A stretch of 64,000 nt of DNA from Sinohyriopsis cumingii (Eukaryota > Mollusca > Bivalvia > Unionida > Unionidae). The translations under genes were made by a program, and so were the position numbers. Position 1 is the first letter of the stretch, and each line of letters begins with the position of its first letter. This document shows positions 1 through 11,540 of this stretch, piece after piece. The stretch spans positions 28,088,311 through 28,152,310 of the forward strand of contig CM068835.1 in assembly GCA_028554795.2 (NCBI GenBank). Reading direction: 5' to 3'. The notes under the pieces were generated by a model that was not told where the DNA came from, searched no databases, and worked only from the letters and a program-made list of their open reading frames with translations.

Positions 1-989
1 GTTGAAGCGCTAACAGTCTTTTGTTGAATCACAGTAATATAATTCCAGGTTTGAATTCACTATAAATTCAGTGAATGTCTTTATCCAAGAATTTTATCAG
101 AACATTTTTGTATTTCCAGAGAAAATAATCACTTGATTTTAGTAATTTGAAGAATTAGATTCCAGCCCATAAATAATACTGGTCATCAACTTGATTGTGT
201 TAAAACTTAAAGCATGAATTAAAAATCCTTTCAATTACAAGATTATATAAATAGTTCTCTATCGTCTCTCATAGATGGATGGATGACAAGATAAATAGTT
301 CTCCCCTTGACCTCAGTTCACAATTAGCATGTTCTAAAAACAAATATTACCTAATGGAAAATTACCTTCTAGACTGATCCTGATGTTTACAAAATAAAAA
401 TATTATTTATTATTAGAAACCATAACCTGGACTATGTCAAATACACTAAGGAAATTTCAAAACCTAGGCCTAGACCCAAATAAAGATATTTCCTTCTATT
501 AATAATAATTCTGATTTTAAACCGATACACATAGAGAATAATTTAACTATGTATTAGTTATTTACAGAAAAAAGTCAGTTAGGGTCAAGCAGAAATGAAC
601 TCAATTTTGGACAAGGTCAGGTCCAACGTACAATGTTACATTTCAATAAGCATTTAATGAAATTCAAAAAATTATTAAAAAAACTAACTAACAAACAATG
701 CAAATTAAATATACGTAACAGCAGTCATGCTAACCACTTTGCCCACCTGAGCAGTCAATCTAAATAGACACAAAGCAGCAAAAATGCTTCAAAAATAAAT
801 AGCTATTAAATGATCAGTAAAGTCTTGAATCAGGAACAAGTTAGGATATCTCCATTTACATTGATGTATACTATCAGTGGCTGACCATCTTGAGTGCTGA
901 TGTAACAAACAAATTCGCTGAGAATTGACTTAGGAGCAGATTCCAAAAAGTACAAGTTATAGTTACCTTTTGCTCATGCATAGAAAGGG

Positions 990-1400
990 AATGGGTGTTG
1001 TCAATAATTTACTTTTTCACTGACAGAAATGAGTGCCTGTGGCCTTGGCAGTTATTTTACATCTGCAGTAATTTCAGTTTGATAGATTTGGTTGTTACTC
1101 ATCTCTGCTCCCACACTTCTGTATCATGGCACAGGCTGTGTTTTGTTAATTGTATCATTATGTGGCACAGTTTTATCGTTTCACCCCTAAAGTTCAGTGA
1201 CTGAAAGAAAGGAAAATAGTTCCTGGACAATAACATTATTTTTACATCTTATCCTAGAACCAAAATTTTTGAATGGCTTACACTTGGGGTAAGGAAAAGT
1301 TCTGTTGATCTCAGTTTATAAAGGTCAACGGTCAGGGTCACTGACTGAAAGAAGAAAAGTGGTGTATGCACAAAAAATTGGGAGTTATTAGAGGTCTATT
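990..1400 (+). repeat. Diverged unit(s) of the 145-bp 'aaggtca' tandem repeat family
   Basis: The stretch carries the phrases 'cacttggggtaaggaa', 'aaggtcaacggtcagg' and 'gactgaaagaagaaaa'. The same phrases recur in order in the array at 21120-22330. Here there are one to two partial units, so it reads as a dispersed relic of that family. Confidence 0.55.
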
Positions 1401-1563
1401 AAATGACGGGGTTGGTCTATAATGTTTCATTTATGATATTCTTGTTTATGGATGATTCATATTTGCCAGCAGTTATGGTGGTTGTTGCCAAAAGTAGAAA
1501 ATCAACTTCTTAAAACCAATCAACAAACTTTGACCAAATATGGCAGAAGGAATCTTGGCATGA

Positions 1564-1679
1564 CAGTAGCTTCTCGTGGGTCGGTGGTTCTTCCAGGTTC
1601 TTCCTCCACCATTAATACTGGCCGCCATGTATAGCCTATCGTGCTGAAAAATGGCGTTAAACCCCACAACAACAACAAC
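1564..1679 (+). mobile_element. 5'-truncated SINE-A copy
   Basis: Only the 3' half of the SINE-A family is present, from the 'gtagcttctcgtgggtcgg' segment to the '(caa)n' tail. A perfect 12-bp direct repeat, atcttggcatga, flanks it at 1552-1563 and 1680-1691. A target-site duplication plus 5' truncation is the signature of LINE-machinery retroposition. Confidence 0.88.
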
Positions 1680-2466
1680 ATCTTGGCATGAAGGGCATAC
1701 AGTGTTATATGTAGTTGGTCATTTGGCAAGTTGTTATGCATCCATTTTATATGCATTTATAGGTGATTACAAATATTTATAAGTAAAAAAACTTAGACGT
1801 CCTGATGGTCTTTGTTTTATCATGTCCACATCAATTTAATTATCAACTGTTTAATTGGACTGTCCACTGTGTTGGTGTCCAGTGGCAGATCATTTTCAGG
1901 ACAATCATAAATGTTTATTTTCTCAAAGATATTTCACTAGCGCATATGTGCTTGTGTAATAAAATCTTGAAAATTGTCCCACTGGTTGGCTTATATTTGC
2001 ATGTGGCAGGAAGATGGTAGCAAGTGACTTTTTCCAAATGTTTGATTGTGATAGCAATTTTGAAGCTGATTCTTGTATAAAATGGATGTAGTGGTAAGTT
2101 AAATCTATACGGGACAGATTTTAGAATGAAATAATGTCATTGAAAATCACATGAATGAGCCTCATGCATACAACACTATTATTGTGGCTGCTGTAAAGAA
2201 AACCTACCCATTAACTATCACAAGAATTTGTTCAGTATGATTTCTCCCTGGACTGGCACTTCAGAGTATGGATACACAGAGGACAATGTTCACATTTATT
2301 TGCCATTCTTGGAGATTAAACCTGACTTTGTCCATTGATTTCTGGTACAGACTTTCTAATATCAGAACCAACTAGTTATGCTTCATTCTAGCAAGTGTCT
2401 TTTTGTATTATTTGGCTTGATATAGTTTCAAGTCAGTTAATTCACCAGCTCTGTCTGTCATGATTG

Positions 2467-2788
2467 ACCGCTCTGGTGGCCTAGTGGTTAGAGCATCCGC
2501 CCCAGATGCGGAAGATTGTGGGTTCGAACCCTGGCCAAGTCATACCAAAGACTTACAAAAGTGGTACTAACAGCTGCCTTGCTAGGCCCTCAGCATTAAG
2601 AGGTTAGTGTTAGGACTGGTTGGCCTGGTGTCAGGATAATGTGGCTGTGTGAGACATAATGCTACATGTCTTTGGCATGATGCCCCAGTGCTAGACATCC
2701 CTTTGAACTGCCACCCTGCAGACAGCATAGCAGTGTGACTGGAAAATTGTTAAAGCTACATTAAAAATCTAAATCACACACACACACA
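2467..2788 (+). mobile_element. Full-length tRNA-headed SINE-B copy
   Basis: The head carries a Pol III A box (tggcctagtgg, 2476-2486) and B box (ggttcgaaccc, 2521-2531) spaced as in a tRNA. A unique body follows, then the tail 'aaagctacattaaaaatc' and (CA)n. Flanks ctgtcatgatt (2455-2465) and ctgtccttgatt (2789-2800) look like an imperfect target duplication. Other copies are at 19757-20394, 37766-38028, 53665-54240 and 62399-62444. It is not a tRNA gene, because the tRNA-like 3' half runs straight into SINE body. Confidence 0.85.
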
Positions 2789-3827
2789 CTGTCCTTGATT
2801 AATAATGTCATTGGGGGTGGGGGTGAATAGGACAATATGGGGATTTGAGTGTCAAAGTAATTAAATACCTGACACTTCATTTTTAGTACCAGAAATAATG
2901 TTATGATTGCTTAGAGGTACTACGATTATTATTTGGAGAAAAAAAATTCTTCAATACATTTCCTATTGGGTGTCAGAATCTGGGGGATTTATGTTAAATC
3001 TTGAGTATTAACATTGAATTCATTTCTTTTTAAGGATGCCAGATTTTATGAATTTGGCAAGAAAAGATTGTTTTGTCAGTACTTAAATTTACTGATTTTT
3101 AGAGGGTTATGTTGCTTCCACAGAAGAAATATTGTTTATTGGTTCCTTGAATTTGTGGGTTGTAGCTGGTGTGAAAGCAGTGTAAACTTGTACCCCTTGA
3201 TAAACTTCACTTTGTATGGTCTGGGTGTTATGGAGTCATGTACCAGCTTCAGTTTCAGCATATCATGGAACCAGCATCTAACTTGAATGTTTTAGTCAGA
3301 CCTATCTGAAACATGAACTTTCAGTTACTTGTATTACATGCAGTTTTTTTAGAATTCCATAATAAACCAGTTACTTAAGAAATGATTGTTTTCTATCATA
3401 AAAGCACTTGTATTGTGAAGCCACTTGGTTAATTTTTCAACTCTGTATGAGATGTCTAGCAAATCTGTTAAATATATGATAGACTAATAAAGGTATCACA
3501 GAGGGACTGTGTTGTGCAAAATCAATAGAATTCCATTGAAAGCAGAAAATCTCTAATACAAAGACCAGTATTGACTTGTACTTAAACAGTACTGTATCTA
3601 GTGCATGATAGGAAAAATTGTGAGAAGACTGTCTATATTTAGTACGGTCTGCAATCATTTTGGTACTCTTAAAATCTAATTCAGAGCATATGTCCAAATT
3701 CCTTTGCAGCAAGAACAGCTTTCTATTTGGCATTATCTTTGAAATCAGAATGTAGAACCCGATTTGTGCATTTTATTTCAGTCAGTGCAGAGACAGGTCA
3801 GCACAGTGCAGTGTCTTAATTGAGACA

Positions 3828-5388
3828 AAGTACACCTCTCCCTCGATAACTCGCACACAATGGGGTCCACAAACATAGACCGCACTATAAGCAAAGTGTG
3901 AGTTACCGAGGGACCTCCAACAATTGAAAGAAAAATCGCCTTGACATCGAGAAAACCTTAAGGGGGGGGGGAGCGGCATTAGGGAACTGGGCTGTTTAAT
4001 GACTGAATCCTCATTTTACAATCAAGTTGATAATAATTTATAACAATGCGCTTTTTCTAATGAAGTTGTTCGTTATTCTGTTTAAATAAAATTATTTTTT
4101 CAAAATATCCAACAGATGAAAGATCATTCCAACTGGTTTGAACAACCATCAAGTGTACGTGAAAAATCTATGTATTACATTACTGCTTTTTGTTTTCTTG
4201 ATGAGTCTGGTTCCCGTAGTGGTGTTTAATAGTATCTTGCCAAATTGGTAGTCTTTAACTTGGGAACTAGACTAACTGTTAATACACCACCAAACAAGAT
4301 TCCTTTTTTTCAAAAACACGCGATATTTATTTCATGACACATCTACGTCGAAACTCAATTTTTTATTGTTCAGTTAGTACATTGTTAATGTCATGATGTC
4401 ATTGGAAGTAATAATGAAATTTCTTATCATCCCTAAGGATATCTAAATGCCAGTTCAAGAATTCTCTGAACCTCGCTTGCCCACAATTGTCCGTATCTTT
4501 GAAATCAAGCTCGATATTTTACAGAGTATTCATTTCGCTTGGCTGCCTTGTTATCTTTGATCACAGTTATGAAAGAGTCGGTTAATTTAAGATTGTTTCT
4601 GTTACATACACAATAACGTTTATTACAGTGTTCGACTGATCAAATGAAGTGAGTTCACCTGACATACGACCGAGGCCACTAGATTTTAAGTTAGTCTGAC
4701 TTTTGTGCCTTTTAGCTTTTCTTTTATTCCACCTCCTTTTTTTTAATTCAAAAGACATAATTAACGTGATAATACAAAGGAGGCCAGCTTTTAATTCAGT
4801 GCAGCAATACAACAAATACTTTCGCAATTCAGTTATCAAAACAGGGTCGGCACTTAATTAGGTTCTCAGAGAATTGCTCGCGGACATAGCTGTTACAGTA
4901 GATTGACGCATTTTACATTCAGTTACAAGAGGACACATTGCATTTATGATGATTACACTTAAAAGGAACTAAAAGATGGAACTAGAACACAAATTTCAAT
5001 TGATAAAAATTATTTAATTTGTATTTATTTATTAAAGTACTGCCTCCACTCGGCGTAAGTGACATTTTCATTGACCGAAATTTCCTTACATATCGTTAAT
5101 TGCAGTGTACTAGGAATGTTGTTTGGAAAGAAAATGTAAAAAATTGTATGAGCTATTTTTAAATTTGATATCTCATAGTGTTGATTAAAATTTCCAAGTC
5201 CTATCTACCATTTTCAACAATAAAACGAGCGATACATCAAAGTTTCCGTTACCAATTTTGATTGCAATTTTCTTCAAATTCAACAAATAGGGATACATTT
5301 TTGGGATATTTTCGGGTTTAAAAAATGGGATCCAAATCTGACACCATTATAAGTGGGTTCGCGAGTTATCGAGGGGTGGTGTATACTG
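3828..5388 (+). mobile_element. Non-autonomous pogo/Tigger-like DNA transposon, copy 1 (about 1.56 kb)
   Basis: The ends form terminal inverted repeats. The left end reads tacacctctccctcgataac; the right end, reverse-complemented, reads tatacaccacccctcgataa. Both share the 'ctcgataactcgc' core. The interior is AT-rich with no transposase frame. The same interior recurs in reverse orientation at 29034-30226, and end fragments lie near 13690-13900 and 61885-62150. Pogo/Tigger assignment rests on the TIR style (a '..cctcgataa..' terminus) and is inference. Position 4490-4497 (tccgtatc) is the empty form of the site occupied by the 147-bp element in copy 2. Confidence 0.75.
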
Positions 5389-5414
5389 TTTTGTTAGCCA
5401 ACAAATCACATTAG

Positions 5415-5645
5415 TATTACAGGTAATGAAAGGAAAGATAAGGCAGCTGAAGCTGCTTTGTATTCATCAACTTTTAAATAGCTGATTCCATATGGTGATT
5501 TCAATATATCAATCAGCATGTTCTATGCACTTATCTACTTAATAAAGTATGTGGCATAAAGACTCTACAGACAAGCTCTGGAACATCAAAACCATCAAGT
5601 ATAGGGGTACCCTTCATATAAAACGAGTCAGAGAAATGAACTGGT
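5415..5645 (+). mobile_element. LINE relic: RNase H-domain fragment
   Basis: The translation shows 'ITGNERKDKAAEAALYS' (about 5416-5466), the Jockey-type RNase H motif (GNE.AD.AAK.A). After a frameshift, 'WHKDSTDKLWNIKTIK' (from 5550) matches the W...NKLW.IKP segment found near the end of the same domain. Stops and frameshifts show it is dead. It directly precedes a reverse-transcriptase fragment, the reverse of the usual RT-then-RNase H order. Confidence 0.65.
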
Positions 5646-5649
5646 TGGT

Positions 5650-6340
5650 ATATATAGCAATAAATCTACAGCATTTATTAAACTTGGTGTTCCACAAGGA
5701 TCAGTATTACTTCCATGTTATTTTTGATCTTTAATAATAACTTCCCCTTTAGCTACAGAGAACTTCAGTATAAGCCTGTTTGTAGATGACGTAGCATTAC
5801 ATACTTCTGCTCCATCATTAAATACATGAAAACCAAGTTGGAGATTAAAAATTTCTTAATTTTAAGAATATGTCCAACCTTTGAAAATTTATTTTAATCA
5901 TACACTTCTTGGCATTCAGATTGACATTGTTCATCACTGGGGTGCACAAGTTAATAATGTATGTAAATTGCTTTCATCTAACATAGCTCTTTCGCTAAAA
6001 TGAAGAAATACCTCTCTTCTAAGGTCAGAATCCTTTATAACTAATGCAATATTGAGTGAATGCAAGATTATTGTCCTGGTTTATTATGAGACCTTGCAAG
6101 ATAAGACCATGACAGAATTTTAATGTTGGATAAAAGATCAGCATATATAATTCTCTATCAACCATTTAATTCACTTTGACTGACCCCCCCACATGCCTTC
6201 AAAATGTTTAATATGGGCTGATATTAGCAAAAGAACTGATTATAGTAAGCAGCTTTGATAGATAAAGCTCTTATTAGAAATACACTACAATATCAACAAG
6301 ATGTGATTAGCCAGATATGTAAGTAGGGTATGCATTACAT
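5650..6340 (+). mobile_element. LINE relic: reverse transcriptase fragment
   Basis: The frame beginning near 5665 reads 'KLGVPQGSVLLPCYF', the conserved GVPQGSVL motif of non-LTR reverse transcriptases. Near 5770 'SISLFVDDVALHTS' is the catalytic (F/Y)xDD box. Near 5905 'LLGIQIDIVHHWGAQVNNVC' is the LGI.id..l.w..H/Q..... segment that follows the palm. Several stops and frameshifts interrupt it. The clade is uncertain (CR1/L2/Rex-like by motif style). Confidence 0.75.
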
Positions 6341-6634
6341 TTTGTACAAGCTGGAAATGTCTTATTCCCAAAACCTAACATACAGCATTTTAACAAGTGT
6401 TTAAATTTTAAGTTTTTTTTTTCAGGAACAGCTTGATGTTTAATTAAAGTGATCAAATTTTCTTAGTTATTTAAAAAAAACTAATGCTTTGACTACTTGT
6501 TAAATAAGAAATAACTATTCTATTTCAATTAGTGTTAAATAATGCATATAGTGTACATAAGTGGATTTTAGAAAATCCCACAAGGGAGAATAGTTTCGTA
6601 CTAATTGTTTTAGATTCTAATTTTTTTAAAATCA

Positions 6635-6655
6635 TTTTTATTTTCATTATTATTG

Positions 6656-6687
<32 letters not shown>

Positions 6688-6722
6688 TTTGCACTAGTGT
6701 ATAGGACACACACACACACACA
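6635..6722. repeat. (ATT)n and (CA)n microsatellites
   Basis: A run of att/ttat units (about 6640-6687) is followed after a short spacer by (CA)n at about 6706-6722. Reading frames across this block on both strands encode only Ile/Thr-His runs and are not genes. Confidence 0.9.
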
Positions 6723-7383
6723 CCTGTATTTTACAATTCCCATTATAACAACTTGTGGCCATATCCAAGCCAAAAGATAATAAACTGATGAGCTCTGTGG
6801 TCATTAAGATTGTTTAAACGCTCTTTTGATAATGTTGAAGAACACATTTACCATAATATTTAAATGTGGTTCCACATTGAATAAAAATACTGTTCTCTGC
6901 TTCCTAACTTACTTCACTATTGCAGGCTTAGACATAACAATTTGATTTATTATTTTCCTTAATTTGATGTCTGCGATATATACAAGCATGAAATATCAAT
7001 ATCATTACTGAGATAGAGTTATTGTTTATTCCAGGTTCTGTGTGGAATATTTTTTTCAGAAGGCTTAAATTCTCAAAGGCATTTATTTTTTTAATAATGT
7101 ATTAAAGGTGCTATTAACCCCACAAAAAAAGAAAAATCAGTGTTGAACAGTAGAGGTGACATTGCGATGTCTAATGAGTTTAAATATCCTAATTTCTAGC
7201 CTATAAATGACATGAAAGAAATCAGTCTATTTTTTAATTTTTATTTGGTGATTTAGGGAAAGCTTTTTTAATAACTGAGGATTGCCATTATTGTGTGTAT
7301 TGGATTGATTCAGTTGATTTTGTATGCCTTGCCACAAATATGGACTGGGCAGATAGATATCATTATCTGTCCATCATACATTG

Positions 7384-7960
7384 GGCAAGTTTTGTATTTC
7401 AGTCAGATTCTCAGGCATTAAGTCCCAGAGCCATGCAGCTTCATATATACGTGTGCCCTTAGTATATAGGTTTCTTTTGGCGAGTACAACAACACTAACT
7501 TGAAGTAAGTCACTGTGACTTAATGTTCATGCTACAGTGACTTGGGTTAAGGTTTGCATTTAAGTCAGTTTCTAATGCATTGTTTTTCCAAAGACAAATG
7601 CAACTTGGTGATTACATCACCCTATCAGAATAAGAAGTCATAGTGACTTATAATTCCGATAGGGTGATGTAATCACCAAGTCTTAGCGACCAATATTTTG
7701 TGCTTCAGTGACTTTGGTTAAGTTTTGCATTTAGATCAGTGTATCAGGCATTATTGGTCTCAGTCATACAGCTTGTTATGTAGCTTCGTAATTGTTAATA
7801 CAACATAATCTTTCCATAAGTAAGGCTTTTTAGTGTTTTGGTGAATACCACTCATATCATCCAAGAGTAGGTCACTGTGATGCACATATCATGCCTCTGA
7901 TTGGGTAAGTTTTCCATTTTGTTCTGTTTCTCATGCACATTTGTGACTACAAAGGTATTC
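7384..7960. repeat. Degenerate tandem repeat, about 160-185 bp unit
   Basis: The phrase 'gggtaagttttgcattt' and the preceding 'agtcactgtgacttaatg'-type palindrome recur near 7384, 7545, 7715 and 7898. Copies are diverged. The hairpin at 7603-7681 lies between two of the units. This block directly precedes the DAGLA exon at 8186. Confidence 0.5.
7603..7681. repeat. Perfect 24-bp inverted repeat with 31-nt loop
   Basis: The left arm (7603-7626) begins acttggtgattacatcac. The right arm (7658-7681) is its exact reverse complement. The loop can pair further (gaat/attc and aagtca/tgactt), so most of the 79 nt folds into one hairpin. It could be a very small MITE or a foldback structure. No target duplication is obvious. 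Confidence 0.9.
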
Positions 7961-8185
7961 AGAATGGGGTTGGCAGGGCATTCTTGTTCTGTTATAATGA
8001 GGGAAGTTTTAATGTTACCAATGTCCACTTGCCACTTCCAACCATATCCTCTCATGTCACAGCCATATGGCTATCATGACTTTGGCTACCCTCATAGCAG
8101 GGCATACATATTGTCTGGATATATTTCTGCTTCACTTTGTAAACATCAGGACTGGTATTTAAACCATATTACCTTTTTGTTTCAG

Positions 8186-8320
8186 AACTCTATGACAGAA
8201 ATTGCTCAGATATTTACTGAATTTTTCCGGGACCTGGATGTGGTACCTTCTGATGTAATTGCAGGTCTTGTATTACTACGGCGCTACCAGAGATTGAGAA
8301 TGGACAATACTATTGAACAG
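8186..8320 (+). CDS. DAGLA: DAGLA exon (first in window): linker before the lipase core
   Basis: This is an internal exon of 135 bp, phase 0 in and 0 out, with acceptor 'tttttgtttcag' and donor 'CAG|gtaagc'. It encodes 45 residues, including EFFRDLDVVPSDVIAGLVLL, nearly identical to the DAG lipase alpha segment between the four-helix membrane domain and the hydrolase fold. The enzyme is a membrane serine lipase. It cleaves the sn-1 acyl chain of diacylglycerol to give 2-arachidonoylglycerol, the endocannabinoid. The tail of this exon (RRYQRLRMDNTIEQ) joins without gap to exon 36931 when compared with vertebrate DAGLA. The frame stays open for about 95 codons upstream, but the clear polypyrimidine tract and AG and the sudden end of family similarity support the acceptor at 8185. 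The start codon is outside the window. Confidence 0.93.
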
Positions 8321-8584
8321 GTAAGCTCAGATGTTTAAACTAAATCTTACTCTGTATAAGACACACCCAGCTATGAACAGCACATATGGAGATCTGCCTT
8401 CGTGTAATGCATCAACAAATAGGGGTCTGCATTGTTTGTTCTGTTTATAATTCAAAACAAACTGCATACACTGACCTGCTGGTACATTAAATACCATCCT
8501 GCATAAAGTTGTGCATAGTTAACCATCCCACCCAAAGTAATGTGGTCAGTACTGTTCTCTGTCCCACAAATGCCTCTTGACAGA

Positions 8585-8770
8585 ATACTGATGGAAAAGT
8601 TCAGGACTTATTGCATAGTCTGACCTGCAGTGGTTAATTAACCCCTAGCCACCAAGAATCAGTAGGTCATTATCATAGTATTCCATAATTGCTGCCTGAT
8701 TGGGTACCATAGAAAAGTTCTGGACTTTTTGCATAGACAGACCTGCTGTGCAAATGTAGCCAGCATGAGT
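8585..8770. repeat. Two-copy diverged direct repeat (about 120 bp period)
   Basis: 'gaaaagttcaggacttattg' near 8594 recurs as 'gaaaagttctggactttttg' near 8712. In both cases 'catag..gacctgc' follows. Nothing else is recognised in 8321-8584. Confidence 0.55.
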
Positions 8771-10034
8771 CAGTAGATTCCATACTGTGGTATATATACC
8801 ATGGCTGTCTCTGGGTAATATGTTTGAGATTTTCATCCAGATGCCAAGGACACATTCTCAGATGATCCTGAGTGTGCTTGCCATAGCAGTTCAAGATGTA
8901 GTCCAAGTTTCCTCTGACCCATGTCACCCCATTTTTGATACATAGTTGGACATTTGTATTGGAGTGTAGGGTCAGAGTCCATAATCAGTCAAAAAGTTGG
9001 AATTCGCCAGGAAACTGGATAAAATTTAGAAGGGGTACCTTAAATATGCTTAAATCTACTCATACTGTTCGTGTAGAAAGCCTCTACAATCAGGTTGCTG
9101 TTTTTGCATTTTTGCATTGTCTGGAAATGTTGTCTAGCAGACAAAAACACATTGAAGGCAAAGTCTTCAATTAGCCTCTTAAAATGTCCAATCATTTGGC
9201 ATACAAGCACTAAAAACAATATTTTAGTACTTAGCTGTGTTTGGGGAAAAAAGCAGGAAAGGTGACTATTATCTTAATGTACATCATGCCTTGTTGATCA
9301 TCAGAGTATTGCTAAAGACAGAAGAGATGATGACTGCCACCACTAAAAGAACCCAAAAGATTACATAGAGTTGGGACAGCTTCCAAAATGTAATTTCTGT
9401 ATTGGGTTTCCCGCAAAAAAATGAGTCAGTAAACAAACATGTGAACATCATCTCCAGGGCCACAAACTTCAGGCAAAAATGTCTTTATTTTGGAACTGCT
9501 GTTTTTGAAACTGTCTGGAGATTTTGATGGTCAAAGTGTACTTTAGGATATTTTAGATGAATTTTGTTGTGCTTTTGCTGCATGAAACCACATTTCTGGA
9601 CTTTTCCAAGTTGACAATAGCAGCACATATTTCATTACACATTACTGAAAATGGGTCTAACTTGTGGGAAAATATTGAGTTTCTTCTGAGAAGGTCTATT
9701 TAGTGTTGGCAGGTCTGCCATATTCATCAGTCTCCTCAACTTGAGTGCACACTCCAACTCAGATTTGATTTTTGGTATAAGCTAACATAAATATAATTCA
9801 TTTTAGTTCTGATTTGTTCAGTTAAACAATGTTAAATGTAAAGAATAGTTTAATGAAATCTAAATAATTATGATGGAATGCAAAGAATAAAAAGCTTGTG
9901 CTTGAATGTTCTCTCCGGTTGAGGAGTTTGATGAATACAAATCCAAGCCTGGAAATAATAAAACTTTTGAACTTGATGTTTGGTTTTGACCAATCACAAA
10001 ATTTGATGTCACTTTCAAAAGCTTGTTTGTTTAA

Positions 10035-11130
10035 GTTTGGGATAAAGGGGTAATGAGCAGTCACAAAGGGGATATGTTGTAATTTTGGAATATAGGAATA
10101 ATGAGCAGTCACAAAGGGGATATTTTGTTGTAAGTTTGGGATATAGGGGTAATGAACAGTTGCAAAGGGGATATGTTGTAAGTTTGGGATATAGGGTAAT
10201 GAGCATTCACAAAGGGGATATGTTGTAATTTTTGGATATAGGGGTAATGAGCAGTCACAAAGGGGATATGTTTGTTGTAAGTTTGGGATATAGGAGTAGT
10301 GAGCAGTCACAAAGCAGATATGTTTGTTGTAAGTTTGTGATATGGGGTAATGAACAGTCATAAGGGGGGATATGGGGTAATTTGGGATATAAGGGTATTG
10401 AGCAGTCACAAACGGGATACATTTGTTGCAAGTTTGGGATATAGGGGTAATGAGCAGTCACATGGGATTTGTGTTGTTGTAAGTGTGGGATATATGGCTA
10501 GTGAGCAGTCACAAAAGGGGATATGATTTGTTGTAAGTTTCAGATATTGGAGTAATGAGCAGTCACAAAAGGGATATGCTGTAAGTTTGGAATATAGGGG
10601 TAATGAGCAGTCACAAAAGGGATATGTTGTAAGTTTGGGATATAGGGGTAGTGAGCAGTCACAAAGGGGATATGATTTATTGTAAGTTTGGGATATTGAA
10701 GTAATTAGCAGTCACAAAGGGGATATGCTGTACATTTGGGATATAGGGGTATTGAGCAGTCATAGATGGGATATGCTGTAAGTTTGTGATTCAGGGGTAA
10801 TGGGCAGTCACAAAGGGAAATGTTTGTTGTACGTTTGGGATATAGAGGTAGGGAGCAGTCACAAAGAGGATATGTTTGTTGCAAGTTTGGGATATTGGGG
10901 TAATGAGCAGTCATAAAGGGGTATGCTGTAAGTTTGGTATATAGGGGTAATGAGCAGTCACAAATGGGATATGTTTGTTGTAAGTTTGGGATATGGGGGC
11001 AATGAGCAGTCACAAATGGGTTATTCTTGTTGTACATTTGGGATATAGGAGTAATGTACAGCCACAAATGGGATATGTTGTAAGTTTTGGATTCAGGGGT
11101 AATGAGCAGTCACAAAGGGGATATGTTTGT
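10035..11130. repeat. Minisatellite, 22 copies of a roughly 50-bp unit
   Basis: The unit is built on 'gtaatgagcagtcacaaagg', then 'ggatatgtttgttgtaagtt', then 'tgggatatagg'. I count 22 occurrences of the 'cagtca'-type anchor between about 10055 and 11102, mean spacing 50 bp. Units are about 46-54 bp, varying mainly by presence of the 'ttgt' insert. On the minus strand the array stays open over long stretches (9822-10409, 10705-11067) and encodes a proline/tyrosine/cysteine-rich repeat; these frames are by-products, not genes. Confidence 0.95.
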
Positions 11131-11344
11131 TGGTTTTCTTTGTTTTATATTCCATGAGGGCATTTCTATCAAGGGTTATAGTTTTGTAGATAACATCATT
11201 AGTGTTTTTATCTTTATCACATAGTTGCTACACGTTGGTCCAGATAAGAATTTTCTTTACTCCACCTTTTGCAACATTTTGTATTTACTATTACTGTCAA
11301 CATTTCGACTGCCTGTTTTAGAATCGATTGCACAAAGGGAATTG

Positions 11345-11540
11345 GTAAAATGGTGTCATCTGTCTGAATATGGCCAATTTAGGGTTCATTATGCCATGTA
11401 TAGTCTTTCAGAAAAAAGGTGACATCTGTCTGAATATTTCCAATTTATCCCACAGGGGCTCATTATGCAATTTCTAACCTATCATGCACTAAAAATGGCA
11501 TTAAACTCTAAACAACCACATTGACAACAACAAATAAAAC
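11345..11540 (+). repeat. Relic related to SINE-A 3' end, with local duplication
   Basis: 'cctatcatgcactaaaaatg' and 'gcattaaactctaaacaac' (about 11479-11525) are a mutated version of the SINE-A 3' end, ending in a caa-rich tail. Just upstream a roughly 70-bp segment ('catctgtctgaatat..ccaattta') is present twice (about 11357 and 11423). Confidence 0.45.

Larger units (their letters stand above)
1..8185. other. Intronic stretch upstream of the first visible DAGLA exon
   Basis: I see no coding exon here. The next exon (8186) starts in the cytosolic linker of DAG lipase, so the membrane-domain exons should lie further upstream, outside the window. The stretch holds a 145-bp-type repeat unit (about 990-1400), a truncated SINE-A, a full SINE-B, a pogo-like element, two LINE relics, microsatellites and a strong hairpin at 7603-7681. 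I see nothing recognisable in 1-990, 1690-2460 or 2790-3827. Confidence 0.7.

Noticed and set aside
2467-2540. tRNA gene with intact A and B boxes
   Set aside because: It is the head of a SINE: the tRNA-like part runs into SINE body and repeats at several loci. The same applies to the SINE-A heads.
4582-4839. Conserved small protein (ELKAGLLCII) shared with 29078-29278
   Set aside because: Both lie in copies of the same pogo-like element; the DNA similarity explains it and the frames diverge in length and end.
7901-8185. Open frame of 95 codons continuous with the exon at 8186, as an alternative first exon with its own Met
   Set aside because: A strong acceptor (tttttgtttcag) lies at the junction, family similarity stops there, and the upstream part overlaps degenerate repeat sequence.
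10035-11130. CRISPR array or a repeat-protein gene
   Set aside because: Units are contiguous and diverged with no unique spacers, and the genome is eukaryotic. The minus-strand frames are by-products of a unit near 50 bp.
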